Source of the DNA: Tritonibacter mobilis
Lineage (GTDB): Bacteria; Pseudomonadota; Alphaproteobacteria; Rhodobacterales; Rhodobacteraceae
Direction of reading: 5' to 3'
DNA: 64,000 bases
NCBI RefSeq assembly: GCF_001681715.1
Contig: NZ_LNWY01000005.1
Coordinates: 124,001 to 188,000 of the forward strand
Shown: one piece after another, positions 19,627 through 30,642 of the stretch
How the letters are laid out: every line of letters begins with the position of its first letter
Position numbering within the stretch: position 1 is the stretch's first letter
Notes under the pieces: generated by a model
The model's input: only the letters and a program-made list of their open reading frames with translations
What the model was told of the DNA's origin: nothing
Databases searched by the model: none
Translations under genes and position numbers: made by a program

Positions 19627-20781
19627 ATGACCAACAGCCACGACAGATTTCAACTCTCGCCAGAGACACGAGTCCTGACACCAGACGTGAAGGGGCTGTC
19701 GGAATTGTTGCTGGCGCTGCGTGAAGGACACTCCATTCTCGCACGTCCAAGCGACACTCCCATCGAGATCCGTCCAGAGCCGGTGCAGTGGCTCTATTGT
19801 CAAAGCTCTGGCTCCACCGGTTTTGCCAAAACCATTCGACGCACGCCGCACAGTTGGATCAGCAGCTTCGAGATGGATCGAGAGATATTTGCGCTCCACT
19901 CAGGGGATGTCTACGCGAGCCTCGGCAACCTCTCTCACTCACTGACCTTATTTGCAGCCGTCTCCGCCTGCCATATCGGTGCGGATCTGGCGATGCTTGG
20001 CGGGAGCGGGCCGCGCAGGCAACTGGAGCAGCTGGAGACGCTGGGGGTAACGGTGCTATATGCCACGCCAGCACAGCTACGCCTGCTATTGCGTGCGGCA
20101 GAAGAGAAGTACCTGCCTCACGTCCGGCTGCTGTTTTCATCTGGCGGCAAGCTTGACGATGACACGCGGTCAAACTTGATGCACCTGCTCCCACACTGCA
20201 ACATTCATGAGATCTTTGGCGCGACGGAGACAAGCTACATGACCCTTGCAGGCCCGGATGCACCGGCGGGTTCTGTTGGCAAGCCCTACCCGAGTGTCGA
20301 GATTAAGGTCACGGATGCCGATGCGAACGGCGTGGGTGAGATCTGGATCCGCAGCCCGTTTGTCTTTGACGGCTATGCAGAAGGTCACAGCGCTGAAACC
20401 CGCTGGGAGGAGGGGTGGCTTTCCATTGGCGAAATGGGCAGGCTCGATGCTTCTGGAAATCTTTACCCGAAGGGGCGGCGTAACCGCATGGTCACGGTCG
20501 CCGACAAAAACGTATTTCCCGAAGAGATCGAAGCTGTCTTAATGCGCGCTGATGGCGTGGAGATGGCGGTTGCGCTCTCTTTTCCTGATGAACTGCGCGG
20601 GCATCAAATCGTGGCGGTTGTTCAGGGGAGCGCTGATCTGAACGCACTCAGGCATCTGTGCCGCGCCGAAATCGGCGGCCATGCGGTCCCGCGTGAGTTC
20701 CATGTAGTTGAGTCCATTCCGATGCTGGCTGCGGGCAAACCTGACCTGCAAACCTTAAAGCGCATGTGGGACGCATCCTGA
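19627..20781 (+). CDS. short AMP-forming acyl/aryl ligase (ANL superfamily)
   Basis: This 384-residue adenylate-forming enzyme has the P-loop-like SSGSTG at residues 60-65 with Lys68, FGATETSYM (A5-type, near 195), a GEMGRLD variant of the usual GD motif, the hinge region PKGRRNRMVTVADKNVFPEEIE, and the catalytic Lys in AAGKPDLQTLKRMW near the end. The P-loop normally sits near residue 170, so about 100 residues of the N domain are missing. The gene nevertheless starts cleanly at ATG 19627 and looks intact. The stop overlaps the thiolase start (TGATG). The substrate is unknown. Confidence 0.82.
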   Translation: MTNSHDRFQLSPETRVLTPDVKGLSELLLALREGHSILARPSDTPIEIRPEPVQWLYCQSSGSTGFAKTIRRTPHSWISSFEMDREIFALHSGDVYASLGNLSHSLTLFAAVSACHIGADLAMLGGSGPRRQLEQLETLGVTVLYATPAQLRLLLRAAEEKYLPHVRLLFSSGGKLDDDTRSNLMHLLPHCNIHEIFGATETSYMTLAGPDAPAGSVGKPYPSVEIKVTDADANGVGEIWIRSPFVFDGYAEGHSAETRWEEGWLSIGEMGRLDASGNLYPKGRRNRMVTVADKNVFPEEIEAVLMRADGVEMAVALSFPDELRGHQIVAVVQGSADLNALRHLCRAEIGGHAVPREFHVVESIPMLAAGKPDLQTLKRMWDAS

Positions 20782-21887
20782 TGCCACGGATCATTGCTGC
20801 GCGCAGAACGGCTGTGGTGCCAAAGGGTGGGAAATTTGCCTTATTAGAGCCGCATGAGCTGGCCTCACCAGTTATTCGCGCCTGCCTTGCAGATGCAGGT
20901 ATTGCGGCACATGAGGTCGGAGAGTTGATCCTGTCAAATGCACTTGCCGGGGGTGGTAACCCCGCCAGAATTGCAGCATTGGCAGCGGGTTTACCCGAAC
21001 ATGTGGCCGGGCTCAGCATAGATCGCCAATGTGCAGGCGGGCTTGATGCGATCCTGCTCGGGCATGCCTTGGTGCAGGCAGGACACCATAAGGTGGTCAT
21101 CGCCGGTGGCGCTGAGAGTTACTCCCGCCGCCCGCTGCGCAGCCGCACCTTTGCTGATGGACGCCCGCCCGAGCCCTACTCACAAGCCCGATTTACACCT
21201 TGGCCAGAACGCGACCCAGACATGGCTCAGGCGGCGGCGGAACTGTCACGCAAGATTGGTATCACGCGCGCAGAACAAGACGCATGGGCCCAGCGCAGCC
21301 ATGCGCTTGCTTTGTCACATGCGACCTGCCGCATGCGTGAAATCACTCCAGTAAGTGATGTTTCCGAGGATGCCTTCACCCGCAATTTGACGTCGCGCCA
21401 TTGCGAGCGGGCCAGAGTTGTGAGCGGTGATATCACAGCCGCAAATATGGCGGTTGCAGCGGATGCAGCGGCATTTGTGGTCATTGTCAGCGACCAAATG
21501 GCAAAACGCCTAAATATGCGGGGGCTGACCCTGATCGAGGGCGCAACCCTTGGCGCGGTACCCGATCAACCCGGCCTTGCCCCAATCTCTGCCATCAAAC
21601 ACGTGCTGAAACGCGCAGACGTAGATCACAAAACCCTACAGCGGGCCGAGATTATGGAAGCCTTTGCAGTTCAGGCGCTGGCCTGCATCCGCGGCGCCCA
21701 TCTGTCTGATAAGATCGTAAACCCCGCTGGTGGAGCATTGGCGCAAGGGCATCCGGTTGGGGCATCCGGTGCGATCCTTGTCGTGCGGCTGTTTCATGCC
21801 TTGCGGACAGGTGATGCCCCTGCCCTTGCAGCAATTGCCGCTGCGGGTGGCATTGGCAGTGCGGCACTTTTTGAAGCCATAGAATAA
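20781..21887 (+). CDS. thiolase-like protein with altered active site
   Basis: This 368-residue thiolase-fold protein keeps the nucleophile Cys84 (IDRQCAGG) and the GHPVGASG histidine (His324). The canonical NEAFA is MEAFA (Met292 for Asn), and the C-terminal CxG cysteine is absent (IAAAGGIGSAA). It may be a condensing or hydrolytic variant rather than a standard acetyl-CoA acyltransferase (inference). It is translationally coupled to the short AMP ligase (TGATG at 20779). The two most likely act on the same acyl substrate. Confidence 0.85.
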   Translation: MPRIIAARRTAVVPKGGKFALLEPHELASPVIRACLADAGIAAHEVGELILSNALAGGGNPARIAALAAGLPEHVAGLSIDRQCAGGLDAILLGHALVQAGHHKVVIAGGAESYSRRPLRSRTFADGRPPEPYSQARFTPWPERDPDMAQAAAELSRKIGITRAEQDAWAQRSHALALSHATCRMREITPVSDVSEDAFTRNLTSRHCERARVVSGDITAANMAVAADAAAFVVIVSDQMAKRLNMRGLTLIEGATLGAVPDQPGLAPISAIKHVLKRADVDHKTLQRAEIMEAFAVQALACIRGAHLSDKIVNPAGGALAQGHPVGASGAILVVRLFHALRTGDAPALAAIAAAGGIGSAALFEAIE

Positions 21888-21902
21888 ATAAGTCTGATAA
21901 TA

Positions 21903-21931
21903 AAAAGGCGCCGCGACATGCGACGCCTTTT
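21903..21931. terminator. bidirectional terminator between thiolase and katG
   Basis: AAAAGGCG (21903-21910) pairs with CGCCTTTT (21924-21931), giving an A/T-flanked GC stem between the two convergent stops. It serves either direction. Confidence 0.75.
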
Positions 21932-21954
21932 CCATGCTCATGAACGTGTGAAGA

Positions 21955-24213
<2,259 letters not shown>

Positions 24214-24297
24214 TTAGTGGGCAAGCCGGATTGATCCGCAATTTGGCGAATCTCAGTGCCCGGCATCTGCCCTTGGTGATGACCCTAGCAAAGGTTC

Positions 24298-24308
24298 AGA
24301 ATTATTCT
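24298..24308. promoter_or_regulatory. possible OxyR-type site in the katG-oxyR intergenic region
   Basis: AGAAT-T-ATTCT is a short perfect palindrome in an AT-rich stretch about 40 bases before oxyR. LysR regulators bind T-N11-A-type palindromes in the shared promoter. The match is weak and rests on position. Confidence 0.3.
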
Positions 24309-24345
24309 AAGTTGCATTTTTTCATGGCAACGATAAGAAAAACCT

Positions 24346-25269
24346 ATGATGAATATTACGCTCAAACAGCTCCGTTATTTTGAGGCCCTGACCCGGCATG
24401 GGCATTTTGGCCGTGCCGCAGACACCTGTGCAATCTCGCAACCGGCCTTGTCTGTGCAGATCAAGGAATTGGAGGAAACACTGGGCATCGTTCTGTTTGA
24501 ACGTAGTGCGCGACATGTGCGGCTGACAGGGTTCGGGCAGGAATTTGCCGAGCGCGCGCGCGTGATCCTGCGTTCGGTGGATGAGTTGGGCGATCTGGCA
24601 CGCGTGGCCCAAGACCGGATGGTCGGGCGTTTGCGGATCGGAGTGATCCCAACCGTTGCCCCATACCTGCTGCCCACTTTGATCCAACACTTGAATGCCA
24701 AACACGAAGGGCTTGATGTTCACATCCGCGAGACGCTGACCCAGCGGCTGATTACTGAGCTGCTGGATGGGCGTCTGGACACGGCTATCGTCGCTTTGCC
24801 CGTTTCAGAGCCGGGACTTACGGAAACCGCGCTCTTTGAGGAGAAATTTGTGCTGGTCCGTCAGGCCGAAGACGCAGATGCGCCTGTTCCTTCACCCGAG
24901 GGTATGCGGGAGATGAAGCTGCTGTTGCTGGAAGAAGGTCATTGTTTCCGCGACCAAGCCTTGTCCTTTTGCAGCCTGCGCCCAGTATTACCGCGCGACG
25001 GGCTGGATGGCAGCTCATTGTCCACGCTGGTCCAGATGGTCGGCGCGGGCATTGGGGTCACCATCATCCCAGAGATGGCGGTTCCTGTCGAAACCCGCTC
25101 TGCGCCAGTCTCACTTGCCCGTTTCCCCGGAGAAGAGCCGGGCCGCACCATCGGTATGGTCTGGCGTAAGACCAGCCCACTCGCCCCGCACCTGCAGAAC
25201 ATTGCCGAGGTGGTGCGCGACGCTGCCGAAGCGCTCGCTGACAGGCACAAGGACATCCTGCCAGCGTAA
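24346..25269 (+). CDS. oxyR: hydrogen peroxide-sensing LysR regulator OxyR
   Basis: This 307-residue LysR regulator has an N-terminal HTH (ITLKQLRYFEALTRHGHFGR, then SQPALSVQIKELE) and a substrate-binding-like effector domain. The peroxide-sensing pair is present as GHC-FRDQALSF-C, with eight residues between the cysteines. With initiation at the second Met (24349) they fall at 199 and 208, the same numbers as in the E. coli protein. Divergent placement from katG is the classic arrangement. Oxidation to a disulfide would switch it into an activator of katG. Confidence 0.95.
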   Translation: MMNITLKQLRYFEALTRHGHFGRAADTCAISQPALSVQIKELEETLGIVLFERSARHVRLTGFGQEFAERARVILRSVDELGDLARVAQDRMVGRLRIGVIPTVAPYLLPTLIQHLNAKHEGLDVHIRETLTQRLITELLDGRLDTAIVALPVSEPGLTETALFEEKFVLVRQAEDADAPVPSPEGMREMKLLLLEEGHCFRDQALSFCSLRPVLPRDGLDGSSLSTLVQMVGAGIGVTIIPEMAVPVETRSAPVSLARFPGEEPGRTIGMVWRKTSPLAPHLQNIAEVVRDAAEALADRHKDILPA

Positions 25270-25280
25270 CCCATTCTGTC

Positions 25281-26069
25281 TTAGCGCCCCTTCCAGACCG
25301 GGTCGCGTTTCTCCGCAAAGGCGCGGGCACCTTCTAGGTTATCCTCAGACCCATAGAGCACATCCACCGTGCGCAGCTGCCGACCGGTGACACGATTCAT
25401 CGCATCCTGAAATTTGGCGTCTTCGGCATCGCGCACGATCTCCTTGATCGCCGCATAGACCAGTGGCGGGCCAGAGGCCAAGAGGCGGGCCAGCTCCCAC
25501 GCGCGGTCCATCAACTGATCCGCCGCGAGGATCTCGTTCACCAGCCCCCAACGTTGCGCTTCTTCGGCGTCAAACCAGCGGCCCGTCAGCAAAAGCTCCA
25601 TCGCAATGTGGTAAGGAATGCGCTTGGGCAGCTTGATCGACGCCGCATCCGCCACAGTGCCGGAGCGGATTTCCGGCAAAGCAAAGCTGGCGTGATCCGC
25701 GGCGAGGATCATGTCCGCAGAAAGCGCCAGCTCCAACCCGCCGCCACAGGCAATACCGTTCACCGCAGCAATCACCGGTTTGTTGAGGTCGCGCAGCTCC
25801 TGCAGTCCACCAAAGCCACCAACGCCATAATCGCCGTCCACCGCGTCACCGCCCGCTGCAGCCTTCAAATCCCAACCGGGACAGAAGAATTTTTCGCCAC
25901 CGCCCGTGATGATGGCCACGCGCAGTTCATCGTCATCGCGAAAAGCCTGAAACGCCTCGCCCATCATGCGCGAGGTTGCAAGGTCAATGGCATTGGCCTT
26001 GGGCCGGTCCAACGTCACCTCTAAAACGGCGCCCTCGCGGCGGGTCTTAACCGGCGTGTGCTCAGTCAT
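25281..26069 (-). CDS. enoyl-CoA hydratase/isomerase family protein (CaiD-like)
   Basis: This 262-residue crotonase-fold protein has the oxyanion-hole segment GGGEKFFCPGWDLKA near 63-77 and ACGGGLELALSADMILAA near 107-123, with a Glu in LPEIRSG near 135. It is similar in style to crotonobetainyl-CoA hydratase CaiD but the substrate is not proven. The start ATG 26069 overlaps the synthetase stop (ATGA at 26066-26069); the upstream extension lies inside that gene. It is the last gene of the acyl-CoA operon. Confidence 0.9.
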   Translation of the reverse strand: MTEHTPVKTRREGAVLEVTLDRPKANAIDLATSRMMGEAFQAFRDDDELRVAIITGGGEKFFCPGWDLKAAAGGDAVDGDYGVGGFGGLQELRDLNKPVIAAVNGIACGGGLELALSADMILAADHASFALPEIRSGTVADAASIKLPKRIPYHIAMELLLTGRWFDAEEAQRWGLVNEILAADQLMDRAWELARLLASGPPLVYAAIKEIVRDAEDAKFQDAMNRVTGRQLRTVDVLYGSEDNLEGARAFAEKRDPVWKGR

Positions 26070-28105
26070 CGCAACATATCCTTTCTGCGTATCAGCGCAT
26101 CTGCGGCCACCGCGTCGGACGGGGTACACAACAGCGGGTTGATTTCGATTTCTTCAAGGCCTTCAGCCTCCGCAACCACATAGGCCTCAACCGCGCGAAT
26201 GGCGCGTAGAATCGCAGCACGATCCGCTGGCGGCGCACCGCGATACCCGGACAACAACGGCGCGATGCGCAAACTGTCGAGCGCCGTGTTCAGTGCTGCA
26301 TCCGAGGCCGGCAACAACACGGAGGCGCTGTCTTGCATGATCTCTGTCAGCGTACCACCAGCCGCCAGTGTCAGCACAAACCCATGTGCAGGGTCTTTGA
26401 CGACACCGACGAGCAATTCCGCCACCGCGCCGGTGACCATCTCTTCGACCAGAAACCGGTCTGTCGGCATGGCAACCGCGGCATCGCTCACGTCTTGGCC
26501 GCAAGTGAGGTTCAGCCTGACCGCGCCTTCTTCTGTTTTATGGGCGATACCTTCGCCCTTGAGCACCACTGGATAGCCGATATCGGCGGCGACCGCGCGG
26601 GCTGCAACCACACTGCGGGCCGGTTTGGAGCGCGGCACGCGTAGCCCAAATCGCGCCAGCCACGCCTTGGCTTTGCCCTCGGGCACCAGATCCGGATCGG
26701 GGTGGCTCTTAGTAGGAAGCAGCAACGGATGAGCCAGTTCCGGCAAGGGAAGCCCCGCAGCCTCAACCGCAGACATCGCCTCAGACAATCCCAACATCGG
26801 CACTACGCCCGCCGCAAGAAGCTGTTCGGCTACGTCTTCGGGCAACAGCTCTGGCAAGGACGCAACTATCGCGATGGGCTGACCTGTTTGCTGCCGCACC
26901 GCAATGGCTGCCTGAGTGACGCACTCCCAGTCTGACGGATCACAACGATCACCACGCGGAAAGTCCACCACAAGAAGCGTCATCGCCAATTGCGGATCAA
27001 CCATGGCAGAGAAAGCCCGCGTCATCGCGTCAACGTCACGCCAGATATAAGTGTGATAGTCGAGCGGGTTTGCAAGCGCGACCATAGGGCCAAGCGCGGC
27101 ACGCAAATCGGTGCGCTGTCGGTCATTCAGCGCCGGCAAGCTGACACCGCGCCCGTGCGCCGTATCGGCAGCAAGGCTTGCCTCGCCCCCGGAGCAACTG
27201 ATTGTCGCGATGCGGGTCGAGGGCAGGCGTCCAACCACATGCATCAGCTTCAAGGTTTCCAGAAAAGACGGCAGATCATAAAGACGCGGGATGCCAAGTC
27301 GTGCCAACAATGCACCGGCTCCGGCATCCCCTCCTGCCAATGAAGCGGTATGTGACACTGTTGCGGCCCGCGCTTGTGCGGATCGGCCAACCTTTAGGGC
27401 GACGATCTGCTTTCCCAACTGACGCGCTTTCAGCGCCAACGCCTCAAACGCGCGCAGGTCGCCAAACCCCTCAATGTGGAGGCCGAGAACCGTGACGCGA
27501 TCATCCTCCAACAGCGCCTCACCGATCTCTGCCAAGCCCGTCTGCGCCTGATTTCCGCAGGTCACAACATAGGCCAGCGGTAAGGCACGTTTCTGCATCG
27601 TCAGGTTGATCGCAATATTGGAACTTTGGGTGACAATCGCCACACCTTTTTCCACCCGCTGTCCACCATGCTGATCAGGCCAAAGGAGCGCTCCATCGAG
27701 ATAATTGATAAAGCCGTAGCAATTGGGGCCCAAGACAGGCATATCGTCCGCTGCTTCCAGCAAGCGTTGCTGAAGACCAGCCCCTTCGCTGTCTTCAGCC
27801 TCGGCCTCTAAAAACCCGGACGCAAAACAAACCGCCCCACCTGCTCCACGCGCTGACAGCGCTTTGACCACATCAATGGTGGCAAGCCGGTTGATCCCGA
27901 TGAAACTGGCATCCGGTGCGAAGGGCAGTGCCTCAATATCCCGGTACGCAGGCAGACCCGCAACCTCCTCGGCCTTTGGATGCACAGGCCAGATATCACC
28001 TGCAAATCCCATTTTGCGACATTGCTCAATCACTGCCGAACACCAGGTTCCGCCACCAATGACGGCGATTGAATCGGGTCTAAATAGCCTTTTTAGAGAC
28101 TTCAT
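26066..28105 (-). CDS. fused ADP-forming acyl-CoA synthetase
   Basis: A 679-residue NDP-forming acyl-CoA synthetase (acetate-CoA ligase ADP-forming type) with alpha and beta parts in one chain. It has an N-terminal CoA-binding Rossmann domain (SIAVIGGGTW near 12, VHPKAEEVAGLPAY near 42), a succinyl-CoA ligase-like middle (phosphohistidine region about 230-290, VSHTASLAGGDAG), and a C-terminal ATP-grasp domain (about 465-679, YPVVLKGEGIAHKTEEGAV). It makes an acyl-CoA while hydrolysing only ATP to ADP. It follows the small SelW-like gene by six bases. The substrate is unknown. Confidence 0.9.
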   Translation of the reverse strand: MKSLKRLFRPDSIAVIGGGTWCSAVIEQCRKMGFAGDIWPVHPKAEEVAGLPAYRDIEALPFAPDASFIGINRLATIDVVKALSARGAGGAVCFASGFLEAEAEDSEGAGLQQRLLEAADDMPVLGPNCYGFINYLDGALLWPDQHGGQRVEKGVAIVTQSSNIAINLTMQKRALPLAYVVTCGNQAQTGLAEIGEALLEDDRVTVLGLHIEGFGDLRAFEALALKARQLGKQIVALKVGRSAQARAATVSHTASLAGGDAGAGALLARLGIPRLYDLPSFLETLKLMHVVGRLPSTRIATISCSGGEASLAADTAHGRGVSLPALNDRQRTDLRAALGPMVALANPLDYHTYIWRDVDAMTRAFSAMVDPQLAMTLLVVDFPRGDRCDPSDWECVTQAAIAVRQQTGQPIAIVASLPELLPEDVAEQLLAAGVVPMLGLSEAMSAVEAAGLPLPELAHPLLLPTKSHPDPDLVPEGKAKAWLARFGLRVPRSKPARSVVAARAVAADIGYPVVLKGEGIAHKTEEGAVRLNLTCGQDVSDAAVAMPTDRFLVEEMVTGAVAELLVGVVKDPAHGFVLTLAAGGTLTEIMQDSASVLLPASDAALNTALDSLRIAPLLSGYRGAPPADRAAILRAIRAVEAYVVAEAEGLEEIEINPLLCTPSDAVAADALIRRKDMLR

Positions 28106-28111
28106 GTGACT

Positions 28112-28426
28112 CTATTCACCTGCAGTTGGGCGGTCCAGATGCCCAAGGCTCTGTTCCGGGTTGATACAGTCACGTACGCGAGATTTAAGCTCCTTCACAT
28201 CCGGAAACCCACCGTTCCGCTTACGCTCCCAGATGAGGTTCCCATCCACAGTAATTTCAAAGGTTCCGCCAATTTCGCCGGGTATCAATGTGACCCCGCC
28301 CAACTGGTCCTGAAACGTCGACAACAGTTCCTGACTCATCCACGCGGCGCGCAACAGCCAGTTGCAGCCAATGCAATAGGTGATGGTGACATGCGGTTTC
28401 TGTTCGGTCTGAGCGGGGTTGGACAA
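28112..28426 (-). CDS. SelT/SelW/SelH (Rdx) family redox protein
   Basis: This 104-residue thioredoxin-like Rdx protein has the redox motif CIGC (Cys18, Cys21) after TIT, and the FEITVDGNLIWERKRNGGFPD segment typical of the C-terminal half (given here in parts: FEITVDGNLIWERKR, GGFPD). Selenocysteine of the animal homologues is cysteine here. The start is TTG 28426, confirmed by GGAGG six bases upstream and by position two bases after the acyl-CoA dehydrogenase stop. Tight coupling within an acyl-CoA operon suggests a redox or thiol partner for the enzymes there (inference). Confidence 0.88.
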   Translation of the reverse strand: MSNPAQTEQKPHVTITYCIGCNWLLRAAWMSQELLSTFQDQLGGVTLIPGEIGGTFEITVDGNLIWERKRNGGFPDVKELKSRVRDCINPEQSLGHLDRPTAGE

Positions 28427-28428
28427 GG

Positions 28429-29592
28429 TCAGCCTCCAAGCGGTCTCAGCATCTCGCGGCTGATGATATGCCGCTGGATTTCACTGGTGCCCTCCCAGAT
28501 ACGCTCCACGCGCGCGTCGCGCCAGATGCGTTCGAGAGGGAGCTCGTCCATCAGCCCCATACCGCCATGGATCTGGATCGCCTCATCCGCAACCATGGCG
28601 AGCATTTCAGTGGCCTTCAGCTTGGCCATCGACATATCGCTCTCGGTAACAGTGCCCTGATCGAACTTCCAACCTGCCTCCCAAGTCAGCAGGTTTGCAG
28701 CTTTAAGCTCTGTCGCCATATCGGCCAGTTTAAAAGACACGCCTTGAAACTTGCCAATTTGCTGACCGAATTGTTTGCGTTCGGCGGCGTATTCCACCGC
28801 ATGTTGCAACGCGCGTTCAGCGCGTCCGAGGCAGGTTGCCGCGACCTGAAGGCGGGTGGCACCCAGCCATGTATTTGCGACCTCAAACCCTTTATTCACC
28901 TCTCCCAAAACAGCCGAAGAAGGCAGGCGGCAGTCGTCGAACTCCAACACCTGATTGGTATAGCCCCGGTGTGAAACATTGCGATAGCCATCGCGCACGG
29001 TGAACCCAGGCGTGCCTTTGTCCACAAAAAACGCAGTGATCTTTTTCTTCTTGCCGCGTGGGGTTTCCTCCTCACCGGTTGCCATAAACACAATGGCGAA
29101 ATCAGCCACATCTGCGTGTGATATGAAGTGCTTGGTCCCGTTGAGAATCCAGTCATCGCCATCGGTGCGCGCGGAGGCTGTCATGCCACGCAGATCAGAT
29201 CCGGCGCCCGGCTCAGTCATCGCCAGACAGTCCCATTTCTCCCCACGAATACAGGGAAAGAGGTATTTTTCTTTCTGTTCTTCAGTGCCTGCCAACAGGA
29301 TATTCGAAGGCCGCGCCACACCAGTCCAGTGAAGCGCATAATTCGCGCGGCCCAGTTCTTTTTCGTACATCAGCCAGGTGAGCGTATCGAGCCCTGCTCC
29401 CCCCACCTCTTCGGGCATGTTGGCGGCATACAGCCCGGCCTCGATGGCTTTTGTCTGGATCTCTTTCACCAGATCCATATCAAGATGACCGCTACGTTCG
29501 ATTTCCAGCTCATGCGGGTAGAGTTCATTCTCAACAAAAGCCCGCGTGGTCTCGACGATCATCGCTTGTTCTTCTGTCATCCCAAAATGCAT
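28429..29592 (-). CDS. acyl-CoA dehydrogenase
   Basis: This 387-residue FAD flavoenzyme has TEPGAGSDLRG near 130 and the C-terminal RIWEGTSEIQR near 360, which carries the catalytic glutamate region in CaiA/short-chain types. It introduces a double bond into an acyl-CoA and passes electrons to ETF. The start ATG 29592 has GGGAGG six bases upstream. It is the first gene of the operon with the Rdx protein, the ligase and the hydratase, and is divergent from a GlxA-type regulator. The set describes activation, dehydrogenation and hydration of one acyl substrate. Confidence 0.92.
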   Translation of the reverse strand: MHFGMTEEQAMIVETTRAFVENELYPHELEIERSGHLDMDLVKEIQTKAIEAGLYAANMPEEVGGAGLDTLTWLMYEKELGRANYALHWTGVARPSNILLAGTEEQKEKYLFPCIRGEKWDCLAMTEPGAGSDLRGMTASARTDGDDWILNGTKHFISHADVADFAIVFMATGEEETPRGKKKKITAFFVDKGTPGFTVRDGYRNVSHRGYTNQVLEFDDCRLPSSAVLGEVNKGFEVANTWLGATRLQVAATCLGRAERALQHAVEYAAERKQFGQQIGKFQGVSFKLADMATELKAANLLTWEAGWKFDQGTVTESDMSMAKLKATEMLAMVADEAIQIHGGMGLMDELPLERIWRDARVERIWEGTSEIQRHIISREMLRPLGG

Positions 29593-29661
29593 TGGCGCCT
29601 CCCGCATGCTGTTCGCTTGCGGTTGAGGGTAGGTCAGACTTAAGGTCACAACCATGCAGAG

Positions 29662-30621
29662 ATGGCAGAAATCATGCGGAAGTGGACAAATGAATTCGCG
29701 GGGGTTCAGCAGGTAGATATCCTGCTGTTTGATGAATTTTCCGCCCATTGCCTCGCAAATACGGTGGAACCCATGCGCGCCGCGAACACTCTGGCGGGGC
29801 GTGAGCTCTACCGGTGGCGCTTTTTGTCCCTAACAGGTGCGCGGGTTGTATCGTCTTCGGGTATGGAGGTTACAGCGCATGCACAGCTCACAAAATGCAG
29901 CGGTGATATGCTGGCGATCATGCCAAGCTATAACTTTCAGCATCACGACAGCGCTCAAACGCGGCGCGCGCTGCGTGCTGCGGCCACACGCTATAAAGAG
30001 ATTGCAGGGTTTGACACGGGACCATGGCTGATGGCCGCAGCGGGTCTCTTGGACGGGCGAAATGCAACGATCCATTGGGACGAGACAGATCGGCTGGCCG
30101 AGGATTTTCCTGAGGTGAGCGTTCAACGCGTCCGCTCCGTGCAGGACGGCAACAGAATAACATGTTCCGGCGCGCTGGCCGCCTTTGACCTGATGATTGC
30201 GCGGATTGGGGAAGAGCATGGGCAAGCTCTGAGGCTTGAAGTCGCAGCCTTGTTCATGAGCCCAGAGAGCGGTGGCGCTGCGCCAGAAACGGCGCTGGCG
30301 CGAACGCGCGTCGTCGCGCGCGCGGTTGCTTTGATGCAGGCTCATCTGGAAGAGCCGCTCCCCATCCCCGAAATCGCCCGTCTGATCGGACGTCCACGCA
30401 AAGATCTGGAGGCGCGAATGAAGGCCGATCTTGGTGCAACGCCCGCAACGATATATCGACGATTGCGGCTCATTCAGGCTAGAAAGCTCTTGTTAGAGAC
30501 TGATATTAGTGTCTCAGAGATTGCTGCGCGCACGGGCTATGAAAATGCCAGCGCCCTTACGCGGGCGTTTAAAGCTGAATTCGCAACCACACCACGCACT
30601 ATGCGCAAGGCACACGCATAA
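29662..30621 (+). CDS. GlxA family AraC-type transcriptional regulator
   Basis: This 319-residue regulator has an N-terminal DJ-1/PfpI (GATase1-like) domain (about 15-180, VDILLFDEFSAHCLANTVEPM, shown as VDILLFDEFSAHC) and a C-terminal AraC HTH (about 215-315, ISVSEIAARTGYENASALTRAF, shown as SVSEIAARTGYENASALTRAF minus ends). This layout is the one used by carnitine, arginine and glycine betaine regulators such as CdhR and GbdR. It faces the acyl-CoA operon across about 70 bases and is the obvious candidate to control it. ATG 29674 is an alternative start. Confidence 0.88.
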   Translation: MAEIMRKWTNEFAGVQQVDILLFDEFSAHCLANTVEPMRAANTLAGRELYRWRFLSLTGARVVSSSGMEVTAHAQLTKCSGDMLAIMPSYNFQHHDSAQTRRALRAAATRYKEIAGFDTGPWLMAAAGLLDGRNATIHWDETDRLAEDFPEVSVQRVRSVQDGNRITCSGALAAFDLMIARIGEEHGQALRLEVAALFMSPESGGAAPETALARTRVVARAVALMQAHLEEPLPIPEIARLIGRPRKDLEARMKADLGATPATIYRRLRLIQARKLLLETDISVSEIAARTGYENASALTRAFKAEFATTPRTMRKAHA

Positions 30622-30642
30622 TCCGCTGCAACCGGGCCGAGT

